The notes under the pieces were generated by a model, which did no database searches, was not told the origin of the DNA, and saw nothing but the letters and a program-made list of their open reading frames with translations. This document shows positions 8,655 to 15,654 of a stretch of 21,361 bases of DNA, in pieces. The stretch is from the NCBI GenBank assembly GCA_017578085.1, contig PKQR01000021.1:1-21361 (forward strand), given 5' to 3'. The stretch comes from Bacillota bacterium (GTDB lineage Bacteria; Bacillota; Limnochordia; Limnochordales; ZCTH02-B6). A program made the translations under genes and the position numbers. Positions within the stretch are counted from its first letter, which is position 1; the number at the start of each line of letters is the position of its first letter.

Positions 8655-10385
8655 TTAATCCTCCGGCAGTGCGAACACCAGCAGGACGTTGCTACCGGAG
8701 GTGTTGGGGATCTCCGGCGTCAGGGACAGGAAGTTGGTCATCGTGCCGCCGCCCACCGGCACGGCCACGTACTGGCGCCCGTTGACGGCGTAGGTGATGG
8801 GCCAGCCCGTGACCGGGGCCGTCAACGGCAGCTCCCAGAGCACCTTGCCGGTCTCGGCGTCAAACGCCTTGAAGCGCCGGTTGGCGTCGCCACCGAAGAC
8901 GAGGCCGCCGGCGGTGGTGATGAGGGACCCGCCCCACGGCGCCCGCTGCTGGTGGCTCCACATGTGCTCGCCGGTGCTCACGTTAATGGCGTCCACCCGG
9001 CCAACCAGCCCGCCGCTGTTGGGCGCGTGCACCATGCGGCTGGCGAGGCCCGCCACGCTCTCGCCCGGCCGGAACTCCACCTCGCGAGGCGTGGCCTCCA
9101 TGCAGGTGTTGTTCAGCGGCACGTAGTAGGCGTTGGTCAACGGGTTGTAGGCGCCGCTGTTGTACAGCTTGCCGCCGCTCAGGTGCGGGCAGACGAACTT
9201 GGTCTCGCCCATCTTGTCGAAGACCAGGTCCGTGTTGACCGTGACGGCACCCGTCACCGGATCGACGGTCTGCACGTTCTGGTACACCGTCTCCACGGCC
9301 CGGATAAACTCACCGGTCTCCCGGTCCAGGAACCAGACGATGCCCGTCTTGCCGAAGGCGCCGAAGACCAGCTTCCGCTCCTTGCCGTCGATCACGGCGT
9401 CCACGAGGATGCGCTCAAACGGATGGTCCAGGTCCCAGTTGTCCCGCGGCAGGTGCTGGAAGTACCACTTGATCTCGCCGGTATACAGGTCCAGCGCCAG
9501 CGTGGAGTTGGTGTACAGCGCTGCGCCGTCGCCGCTGCCCCGCACGACCTCAGGATACGGGATGGGCATGGCGGTACCGATGAAGAGCAGGTCCAGCTCC
9601 GGATCGTAGCTGGGCGTGCCCCACAGCGAAGCGCCCCAGCGGCTCTCGATGGGCAGGCCGTTCCACGTCTCGTCGCCGGGCTGACCGGGCTGGGCGATGG
9701 TGTAGGTGCGCCACAGCTCCTCGCCGGTCTCGGCGTCATGGGCCACCACGTAGCAGCCGCCGGGCGTACCGGTCATGGAGCAGCCGGACATGCCCGTCAC
9801 GACGATGCCCTTGGCCACCACGGGGCCGGCGGTGTAGCTGTAGCCCTTGGACCAGTCGTCGACCTGGGTCTCCCAGACGACCTGGCCGGTGCGGGCATCC
9901 AGGGCCACCACGTGGGCGTCGGACGTAGCCAGGTACACCTTGTCGCCGTACAGCGCAATGCTGTTCTTGGTGCGCTGGTACTGGTTGGTGTGGTACGCGC
10001 CCGTGACCTCAGGCAGCACCCGGTTGTACTCCCAGATCACGTCGCCGGTGGTCGCATCCAGCGCCTGCACCCGGTTCCCCTGGTGATGCAGGAACATGAT
10101 CCCGTCATACACCAGCGGAGCGGCCTCCTGCAGGCCGGGGTTCATGGCGATGCCCCACACCAGCTGCAGCTTGTGCACGTTCTCCTTATTGATCTGGTCC
10201 AGCGGGCTGTAGCCCCACAGGTCGTAGGTGCGGCGCCACATGAGCCAGTTGTCCGGGTCCTTGTGGGCGTTGATCAGCATCTCGTCGGTGATGGGCCGGT
10301 AGCTCTTCAGTTGGGCCGAAGCCGCTACGCTGGCCACCAGGACGACGAGCACCGTCAGAAGCCCGAGCTTGCGCAGTGTCTTCAC
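8655..10385 (-). CDS. Secreted PQQ-dependent (quinoprotein) dehydrogenase, XoxF/PedH-related, atypical metal site
   Basis: A 576-residue beta-propeller enzyme expected to oxidise an alcohol or aldehyde outside the cytoplasmic membrane using PQQ. Residues 1-24 form a Sec signal peptide (cleavage after ASA). Tryptophan-docking repeats of the ALDATTGDVIW type occur at 108-118, 161-171, 215-225, 297-307, 467-476 and 507-517. By eye alignment to methanol dehydrogenase, the catalytic Asp is D318, with D320 two residues on (NWDLD), the lanthanide-type signature. W255 would stack on PQQ, K346 replaces the PQQ-contact Arg, and C399/C428 match the structural disulfide. Missing: the metal-ligand Glu (now in SGCS, S203), the metal-ligand Asn (GTAMP, M273) and the vicinal Cys-Cys. 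GTG at 10385 has GGGAGG eight bases upstream; the longer frame from 10448 lacks an RBS and would bury the signal peptide. Preceded by a cupredoxin gene. Substrate unknown. Confidence 0.9.
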   Translation of the reverse strand: MKTLRKLGLLTVLVVLVASVAASAQLKSYRPITDEMLINAHKDPDNWLMWRRTYDLWGYSPLDQINKENVHKLQLVWGIAMNPGLQEAAPLVYDGIMFLHHQGNRVQALDATTGDVIWEYNRVLPEVTGAYHTNQYQRTKNSIALYGDKVYLATSDAHVVALDARTGQVVWETQVDDWSKGYSYTAGPVVAKGIVVTGMSGCSMTGTPGGCYVVAHDAETGEELWRTYTIAQPGQPGDETWNGLPIESRWGASLWGTPSYDPELDLLFIGTAMPIPYPEVVRGSGDGAALYTNSTLALDLYTGEIKWYFQHLPRDNWDLDHPFERILVDAVIDGKERKLVFGAFGKTGIVWFLDRETGEFIRAVETVYQNVQTVDPVTGAVTVNTDLVFDKMGETKFVCPHLSGGKLYNSGAYNPLTNAYYVPLNNTCMEATPREVEFRPGESVAGLASRMVHAPNSGGLVGRVDAINVSTGEHMWSHQQRAPWGGSLITTAGGLVFGGDANRRFKAFDAETGKVLWELPLTAPVTGWPITYAVNGRQYVAVPVGGGTMTNFLSLTPEIPNTSGSNVLLVFALPED

Positions 10386-10524
10386 TGGCTGTACCTCCCT
10401 GTCTTCAGATTCTGCGTGTTTCGTCCCCCGTCGACAACGGTGCGACAACTGATCGCGAACCTACTCGACCCTCACCGCACACGTCCTAAAGCGAATCCCC
10501 GCGCGCCTCGACCTCCCCTCTGCG

Positions 10525-10941
10525 TTATTGAACGACCCGAACGACTCCGTACATGAAGTCGTGGGGATCGCACAGGTACTCGTACACGCCGGGCTCGTTA
10601 AAGACGACGGCCCAACGCTGTCCCCGCCGCAGCAGCGGCCCCGCCACGCTGTTCTCCAGCGGGTTGTTCTCCGACGGGTAGAGGCGCACGTTGTGGGGCT
10701 CGGTGTCCGACTGCAGCCACACCACCACCGTGCCCGGCTTCACCTCTACCTGGTCGGGGTTGTAAGCCCAGTTGCGGATCTCGATCTCGACGTAGTTGGA
10801 AAATTGCCGGAGCTGCCGGGCGTCCACCAGCCCCAACACCGTGACCGGCCCCTTTTCCTCGTCGGCCGCAATGGCCAGCGCCGACAAGGCGGCGGTCACT
10901 ACGAGCAACATCGTCAAAACGATGAAAACGCGCCGTGCCAA
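10525..10941 (-). CDS. Amicyanin/plastocyanin-like type 1 copper protein (probable electron acceptor)
   Basis: A 138-residue secreted cupredoxin. Residues 1-26 are a signal peptide (cleavage near AIA-ADEEK). The mature part has the cupredoxin beta-sandwich pattern (VEVKPGTVVVWLQSDTEPHNV). All four type 1 copper ligands are visible: H83, C124, H127 and M130, in the loop CDPHDFM, which has the same C-x2-H-x2-M spacing as the amicyanin loop CTPHPFM. Amicyanin accepts electrons from methylamine dehydrogenase, another quinoprotein, so a role as electron acceptor of the downstream PQQ dehydrogenase is a reasonable inference. The start is a TTG at 10941 with a GGGAG-type site about nine bases upstream; no ATG or GTG gives a better signal peptide. 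The dehydrogenase gene starts 139 bases further on. Confidence 0.87.
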   Translation of the reverse strand: MARRVFIVLTMLLVVTAALSALAIAADEEKGPVTVLGLVDARQLRQFSNYVEIEIRNWAYNPDQVEVKPGTVVVWLQSDTEPHNVRLYPSENNPLENSVAGPLLRRGQRWAVVFNEPGVYEYLCDPHDFMYGVVRVVQ

Positions 10942-11241
10942 ACTCTTTCTCTCCCTTTTCCGTTGTGCTTGATCGCCTTAATTTGCAGGTTCCGTCGCCG
11001 CGAGGCGGTCCGTTGGCTCCCCGCTCAGGGCAACCTTACGGCCCCTCGGGCCCACGGGTGTACAGGAGACGATCCGCCAGGCCCGTCAGGCCCCCCAGGA
11101 ACGAGCCTCCTGCAGGCGGCTCAGCGCCCGTGCGGGCCGACGCGGCCGTGGGTACGGCGGGCCGTCTCCGGTTGCTTCATGCGGTATCCCCCCTCGCTAC
11201 GAGCCGATTCGATTGCAGCGGCGTGGGCCGGCGGCTCGGTC
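10942..11241. other. 300-bp leader between NitT ATPase and cupredoxin genes
   Basis: No protein gene is convincing here. On the minus strand a 19-codon reading frame (11180-11121, starting MKQPETARRT, ending GRVGPHGR) has a GGGGGGA site before its ATG, but its arginine-rich content gives no family match; it lacks the Glu-x3-Tyr of PqqA. The rest is rich in short G+C hairpins. A less GC-rich patch (TGCAAATTAAGG on the minus strand, near 10980) about 40 bases before the cupredoxin start could be part of a promoter. I could not match the region to a known riboswitch. Confidence 0.3.
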
Positions 11242-12018
11242 TTAAGACCGCTCCGTCGACCGGAGCAGTGCCACGGCCTGCCGCGAGAGGCGCCACACCG
11301 CGGGATCATCCGCCTCGCGCGGCCGGCCGACGTGGGCCGCAACATCCAGCTCACCCACGATCCGGCCGGGACCGGGGCTCATCACCGCCACCCGGTCCGC
11401 CAAGTACACGGCCTCCAACGGATTGTGGGTCACAAAGAGCACGGTGCAGCCGGTCTCGCTCCACAGCGCCAACAACTCATCCCGGAGCTTCAGCGCGGTG
11501 AGCTCATCCAAGGCGCTGAAGGGCTCATCCATCACCAGCACGTCCGGCTCGATCATCAGCGCCCTTGCCACCGCCACCCGTTGCTGCATGCCCACCGACA
11601 GTTGGCCGGGGAAGTAGTCCCCGTAGCCCTCCAGGCCTACCCGTGCCAGCCAGGCTTCGATCCGGGCATCCCGTTCGGTTTCCTTCCCCCGCGCCGGCAA
11701 GACAAGGCGCAGGTTGTCCCGCACGGTGAGCCAGGGCAACAGGCGGGCTTCCTGAAACACGTAGCCGATAACCGGCCGGAACGACGCCGCCCCGTCCGGT
11801 GCGGTAAAGCGCACCGTGCCTGAGTAATCGCTATCCAAACCGCTGATGATGTTCAGAAGCGTGGTCTTCCCGCATCCCGATGGCCCCAGCAGTCCCACGA
11901 ACTCGCCCGGCGCCACCGTCAGGTTCACGTCGTGCAGAGCCGGCCTATCCGCCTTGCCGCCGGGCAACCGGTAGACCTTGGAGACGCCCTGCACGACAAT
12001 GCCGGCTCCCCTGCTCAT
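11242..12018 (-). CDS. NitT/TauT-family ABC importer ATP-binding protein
   Basis: A 258-residue cytoplasmic ATPase of the SsuB/TauB/NrtD type. Motifs: Walker A GPSGCGKT (45-52), Q-loop around Q89 in GYVFQEARLLPWLTV, signature LSVGMQQR (140-147), Walker B LVMDEPFSALD (161-171) and switch His in VTHNPLEA. The sequence EARLLPWLTV after the Q-loop is characteristic of the nitrate/sulfonate/taurine subgroup. The ATG at 12018 overlaps the permease stop codon in an ATGA arrangement, so the two are translationally coupled; the longer frame further upstream is the shadow of the permease gene. Substrate cannot be told from the ATPase. Confidence 0.93.
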   Translation of the reverse strand: MSRGAGIVVQGVSKVYRLPGGKADRPALHDVNLTVAPGEFVGLLGPSGCGKTTLLNIISGLDSDYSGTVRFTAPDGAASFRPVIGYVFQEARLLPWLTVRDNLRLVLPARGKETERDARIEAWLARVGLEGYGDYFPGQLSVGMQQRVAVARALMIEPDVLVMDEPFSALDELTALKLRDELLALWSETGCTVLFVTHNPLEAVYLADRVAVMSPGPGRIVGELDVAAHVGRPREADDPAVWRLSRQAVALLRSTERS

Positions 12019-12860
12019 CCGACACTCGCCGGGCCCGTCCAAACCGTCCCCTGCGCCCGCCACCGGAACGCGTAGCGGTCCCACAACAGCATCATCAGCC
12101 GATCGACCGCGGCGAGGATGATGATCATGGCCAACCCGTAGGCCAAGATCCCCCGCATGTCGAACATTTGGAAGTAAAAGGAGATCTGGTAGCCGACGCC
12201 GCTGGAGCGGCCGACCAGCTCGGCGAAGACCACCATCTTCCAAGCCAACGACATGGCGGTGCGGGCCGTACCTGCAATATACGGGTACAGCTGAGGCGCC
12301 ACGACCCGGCGCAATACCGTCCACCGCGGCACCCGGAACGCCTGCGCCATCTGCACCAGCTTGTAGTCCAGAGCCCGGGCGCCCTCCTGGATTTGGGTCA
12401 CGACGGTGGGCACCACCACCAGCACGATGGCCACGATGGCGGCCACGTCGTTCAAGCCGATGAGGATGTAGGCCGCCACAATCGGCACGATGCGGGGGAT
12501 GGACAGTCCCGTCAACAGCCAAGCGCTGCCCAGGCGCTCCACCCAGCGCAACGTCCCCATGAAGATGCCCACCGCGACACCGACCACCATCGAAACCGCA
12601 AAGGCGACGAAGACCCTCTCGAGGGTGGCCCCCACGTGCCGCCACAGCCTTCCCCGCTCCACTTCCCGCCACAGGAACTGCAGCGTTTCCCCGGGTCCGG
12701 GAAACACGGCCGGCCCCAGCAGGTAGGAGAGCAGCAACCAGGCGGCAAGAATCGACAGCAGCGAGGCCAGCAGCCACCAGCGAGGCGCGTCGCCGGTGCG
12801 CGCGGCGGCCCGCCGCCGGGCGCCTTCTACGACTGCTGCAGGTGCGTCCGTTGCTGCCAT
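12015..12860 (-). CDS. NitT/TauT-family ABC importer permease
   Basis: A 281-residue inner-membrane protein of the binding-protein-dependent permease family, with about six hydrophobic segments. It carries an EAA-type cytoplasmic loop (AQAFRVPRWTVLRRVVAPQL) that contacts the ATPase. Start: ATG at 12860 with GGAAGGGAGGG eight bases upstream; a GTG at 12890 is in frame, but that RBS lies inside the added segment, so the ATG is preferred. Its stop overlaps the ATPase start by four bases and it follows the binding-protein gene by 94 bases that contain a strong stem-loop. It forms the channel for the solute delivered by the 12955-14016 protein. Confidence 0.92.
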   Translation of the reverse strand: MAATDAPAAVVEGARRRAAARTGDAPRWWLLASLLSILAAWLLLSYLLGPAVFPGPGETLQFLWREVERGRLWRHVGATLERVFVAFAVSMVVGVAVGIFMGTLRWVERLGSAWLLTGLSIPRIVPIVAAYILIGLNDVAAIVAIVLVVVPTVVTQIQEGARALDYKLVQMAQAFRVPRWTVLRRVVAPQLYPYIAGTARTAMSLAWKMVVFAELVGRSSGVGYQISFYFQMFDMRGILAYGLAMIIILAAVDRLMMLLWDRYAFRWRAQGTVWTGPASVG

Positions 12861-12917
12861 GGCTGCCGCCCTCCCTTCCGGCCGTTCCACTGCACCCTAC
12901 CCTACATCCCGCCGGCG

Positions 12918-12949
12918 CCGTCGCCGCCCGTCATCGCCGGCGGCGACGG
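12918..12949 (-). other. Intercistronic stem-loop after NitT binding-protein gene
   Basis: A perfect 11-bp stem (12918-12928 with 12939-12949) around a 10-base loop begins six bases after the binding-protein stop codon. There is no T-tract after it, so it is not a typical terminator. Stem-loops at this place in ABC importer operons often protect the binding-protein mRNA 3' end and give more binding protein than permease; that role is an inference here. Confidence 0.55.
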
Positions 12950-12954
12950 AACCG

Positions 12955-14016
12955 TCACCGCTGTTGTCCGAATGCGAACTCCGTGCTGAACGCGTCCACG
13001 TCCAGCTTCTCGGTGCCGACCAACTCAGGGCCGGCCACCGCCACCATCGCTTCCACCAGCTCGACCAGCCCGCGGATGATGTCCTCATTCCACTCGCCCG
13101 GCAGCGAGGCTTCCCAACGGGCGCGGACGCTGGCCATCAGGGACCGGTCAGGCAGCGAATAGAGGCCTTCCTCCAGGATGGAATCCCACACCCCGTCGTC
13201 GTGCTTCATGCGCTCCGCAGCCAGGTCCAAAGCCCGCAGAAACGTGGCCAGCACGCCGCGGTCCAGGTCGTCCCGCGCCAGCAGCACCAGGTTGGGCAGT
13301 TGGGACGACAGGCCCATCTCTTCCAGCATCCCGTGGACCGTGGCGATCTCCCGGAATTGGCCGCTGCCCACCATGCGGGCCGCGAAATGCCAGAAGGGCA
13401 GGACGGCGTCGACCTCTCCCCGGAGTGCCAGCTCGGTCATGAGGGGCGCCGCGGCGCTGATGGTTTCACTGTCGTACTGCGGGTCGAAGCCGTACCGGCT
13501 CACTGCCAGCGTCCGCAGGATGAGCAGGCTCTTGTCGGACAAGCTCGCGGCCGCGATGACCTTGCCCCGCAAGTCCGCGATGGAGCGGATGTCGCTGTCC
13601 TGGCGGACCAGCACGCCGCCCAGCGCCAGGCTGTAAGGATACACGGCCCGCACCGGTATGCCGCGCGAGCGCATCAGCACCACGTTGACGAAGTCGTCAA
13701 CGGTGACGTCCACGTCGCCCGCCATCAGGGCCAACTCTGCCGCTTCTTTGGTGGCGTACGTCGAAGCCTCAATCTGCAGGCCCAGCTCGTCGTCGATGCC
13801 AAAATACTCGATGGCATGAAGCATCCAGCTAAAGGTCCCCGACGCCTGCAACCCCGCCCGGACGACCGCACGGCCTTGCGCCCGGGCCACGTCAACACCA
13901 GACGCAATCGCCATCGCGGCGATCAACACCAGGAAACCAATCACGAAACCCCACGGACGCCGTCTGCCATCAAGCCGCGCTCTAGCCACGGCGGGACCCC
14001 ACCCTTTTCCAAACAT
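12955..14016 (-). CDS. NitT/TauT-family ABC substrate-binding protein (NMT1-like)
   Basis: A 353-residue secreted binding protein. The N-terminus has a basic stretch (DGRRRPWG) followed by a hydrophobic core and ARA-Q cleavage site near residue 47. The RR pair gives a slight Tat look, but a full Tat motif is absent. The mature protein has the two-lobed NMT1/THI5-like pattern, with VTVDDFVNVVLMRSRGIPVRAV and IRSIADLRGKVIAAASLSDKS typical of nitrate/taurine/sulfonate-type binding proteins. No lipobox cysteine is seen. The ATG at 14016 has GGAAGGGG about ten bases upstream. First gene of the three-gene importer, downstream of the 14.0-14.45 kb divergent region. Ligand unknown; candidates include a small organic ion, a pyrimidine-like vitamin precursor or something needed by the quinoprotein system. 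Confidence 0.88.
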   Translation of the reverse strand: MFGKGWGPAVARARLDGRRRPWGFVIGFLVLIAAMAIASGVDVARAQGRAVVRAGLQASGTFSWMLHAIEYFGIDDELGLQIEASTYATKEAAELALMAGDVDVTVDDFVNVVLMRSRGIPVRAVYPYSLALGGVLVRQDSDIRSIADLRGKVIAAASLSDKSLLILRTLAVSRYGFDPQYDSETISAAAPLMTELALRGEVDAVLPFWHFAARMVGSGQFREIATVHGMLEEMGLSSQLPNLVLLARDDLDRGVLATFLRALDLAAERMKHDDGVWDSILEEGLYSLPDRSLMASVRARWEASLPGEWNEDIIRGLVELVEAMVAVAGPELVGTEKLDVDAFSTEFAFGQQR

Positions 14017-14451
14017 CGTCTCAGACCCCTTCCATCCCGGGATTCCGGCGATCCGAACAGCCGGTCAGCGCCTCCATTTGTATACGTGCAGCGACAGAAC
14101 CCACTGTACTGTTTTTCACTGTATACATTTGGATCGAAAAGTTAAACCGAGTTCGCCTGGAACCCGATCCCCACGCCGCCACGCGCCGGTCCCCGCCCGT
14201 CGCCGGGCCCTCCCCCGGTCCCTCTCGGCGACGTCAATGGGCGCCTGTCCAGCCCGAGGCCAGGACATTTGTCCCTAGGACCAGCGACGTTTGTCCCGGC
14301 GGATAGTTATACCATGCCTACTCAACATCTCCTTCTACCAAAAGGCCTTCTTCGACGCTGTTTGTCTTCACGCAATAGTCGGGCTGTTTTGCCCGGTCTA
14401 CCCCTCTGCCCGCCGGCATACCGATGGGCGGGAGAGGGAGGTCGGAGCCCG
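14017..14451. promoter_or_regulatory. Divergent regulatory region with paired GTATAC sites and phased repeats
   Basis: This 435-bp gap separates the NitT importer operon (minus) from the carboxypeptidase gene (plus), so it should hold both promoters. It contains the clearest AT-rich patch in the window (about 14075-14150). Two GTATAC palindromes (14080-14085 and 14121-14126) lie 41 bp apart, about four helical turns, with flanks that are roughly inverted (CATTTGTATACGTG and CACTGTATACATTTG). GTATAC cores are typical of GntR-family operators. Further right, GACATTTGTCCC (14264-14275) and GACGTTTGTCCC (14286-14297) repeat with a 22-bp period. Promoter elements cannot be fixed by eye. A plus-strand frame through 14269-14451 exists but looks non-coding. 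Confidence 0.45.
14264..14297 (+). repeat. 22-bp-phased direct repeat GAC(A/G)TTTGTCCC
   Basis: Two 12-bp copies differing at one base (14264-14275 and 14286-14297) are spaced 22 bp start to start, about two helical turns. The first copy is itself part of a near-palindrome, GGACATTTGTCC. They could be a tandem operator for the carboxypeptidase gene or the remains of the repeated ends of an insertion sequence; no transposase is nearby. Confidence 0.5.
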
Positions 14452-15654
14452 GTGTTTATCCCCACCCGTCGACTGCGGGCCGCCGGCGTGGCGGCGCTGC
14501 TGCTGGGCGCCTGGCTGATCCGCGGTCTTTTCCCCCCGCCGCTCCCCGCCCCCCCGGAGTCCGCCTGGGTGCCCCTCGATTCGGCCCCGGTCCTGAGGTA
14601 TGTCGACGGATACCAAGAGGGGCCACCGGGTCCGCCCGTGCGCGCGGCCGCCGCCATCCTGATCGAAGCCGAGACCGGCACCGTGCTGTACGCCCACAAC
14701 GAACACGAGCGCCGGCCGATGGCCAGCACGACCAAGATGATGACGGCGCTGTTGGCGCTGGAGACTACCCCGCTGGATGAGCGGGTCACCGTCAGTCCCC
14801 AGGCGGTTCGGGTCGCCGGTTCCGACGCGGGTCTGCGCCCGGGCCAGCAGCTTACCCTACTGGAGCTCCTGTACGCCTTGATGCTGCCTTCCGGCAACGA
14901 CGCCGCCAACGTCATTGCCGAGCACGTGGCCGGCAGCCAGGCCGCCTTCGCCGAGGCCATGACGGCCAGGGCCCAGGAATTGGGCGCCTCCCGCACCCGC
15001 TTCGCCAACGCCCACGGCCTGGACGCCCCCGACCACTACTCCACCGCCTACGATCTCGCCATCATCGCCCGCGCCGCCATGCGCTACCCGACGTTCAGCC
15101 AGATCGTGGCAACGAGAGTTTTCGAGCCCGAGAGCATCAGCCGGACGTGGCGCAACACCAACCGCCTTTTGTGGAGCTTCGAGGGTGTAGAAGGCGTCAA
15201 GACCGGCACCACCAGCGGTGCGGGCTACTGCCTCGTGGCCGCCGCGTCCCGCTCCGGGATGCGGTTGCTCGCCGTCGTCTTAGGCAGCCCCGACCGCTAC
15301 GGCGATGCCGTGCGGCTGCTGGAATACGGCTTTGAGCGGTTCCACCTGCTGGCGCTGGCGGCCCACGGCCAGGTGCTGGCCCAAGTGCAGGTGCCCGGCG
15401 GCCTGGTACCCCTGGATGCGGTCGTAGACGGCGACTTCCGCATCGTGGCCCGGGATGAGGACATCAACCGGCTGCAGGTCCGGGTCGTGCTGGACGCCTT
15501 GCGCCCGCCCATCCGGGCCGGTCAACCCGTCGGACGCCTGGAGGTGGAAGCGGGCCCCGGCCGGGCGCTGGCCCGGGTGCCCATCCTGGCCCGGAGCGAT
15601 GTTCCCCGCTGGACGCCCCTCGGGGCCCTGTGGCGGTGGCTTAAGACCCTTTAG
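14452..15654 (+). CDS. Serine-type D-Ala-D-Ala carboxypeptidase (DacA/PBP5 family)
   Basis: A 400-residue peptidase S11 enzyme that trims the terminal D-alanine from peptidoglycan stem peptides at the outer face of the membrane. An N-terminal hydrophobic segment (residues 10-26, AAGVAALLLGAWLIRGL) exports or anchors it. All three penicillin-binding motifs are present: STTK (S92, K95), SGN (147-149) and KTGT (250-253). A PBP5-type C-terminal beta domain covers about residues 285-375. GTG at 14452 with GGGAGG upstream is preferred; the frame runs back to 14269, but that part is not protein-like and would push the signal segment inward. Its stop codon overlaps the convergent pcrA stop by four bases. 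It is the only long plus-strand gene in the window. Confidence 0.93.
   Translation: MFIPTRRLRAAGVAALLLGAWLIRGLFPPPLPAPPESAWVPLDSAPVLRYVDGYQEGPPGPPVRAAAAILIEAETGTVLYAHNEHERRPMASTTKMMTALLALETTPLDERVTVSPQAVRVAGSDAGLRPGQQLTLLELLYALMLPSGNDAANVIAEHVAGSQAAFAEAMTARAQELGASRTRFANAHGLDAPDHYSTAYDLAIIARAAMRYPTFSQIVATRVFEPESISRTWRNTNRLLWSFEGVEGVKTGTTSGAGYCLVAAASRSGMRLLAVVLGSPDRYGDAVRLLEYGFERFHLLALAAHGQVLAQVQVPGGLVPLDAVVDGDFRIVARDEDINRLQVRVVLDALRPPIRAGQPVGRLEVEAGPGRALARVPILARSDVPRWTPLGALWRWLKTL

Noticed and set aside
8655..10385. Calling the dehydrogenase XoxF methanol dehydrogenase outright
   Set aside because: Only the D-x-D signature supports it; the metal ligands and Cys-Cys differ and the substrate is unknown, so no gene symbol is given.
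8400..10556. 718-codon plus-strand frame opposite the PQQ dehydrogenase
   Set aside because: Shadow of the dehydrogenase; its composition is His/Pro/Gln-rich and it has no RBS or signal.
10980..11080. Resemblance to a ZTP (pfl) riboswitch (GGGGAGC followed by CCGCC)
   Set aside because: The other conserved parts are absent, and a cupredoxin or dehydrogenase is not an expected target.
11121..11180. The 19-codon ORF as a pqqA gene
   Set aside because: PqqA needs a Glu-x3-Tyr core; this peptide has no tyrosine.
11242..12777. 511-codon minus-strand frame suggesting a permease-ATPase fusion
   Set aside because: The first half is the permease gene in the wrong frame; the ATPase starts at an ATGA overlap at 12018.
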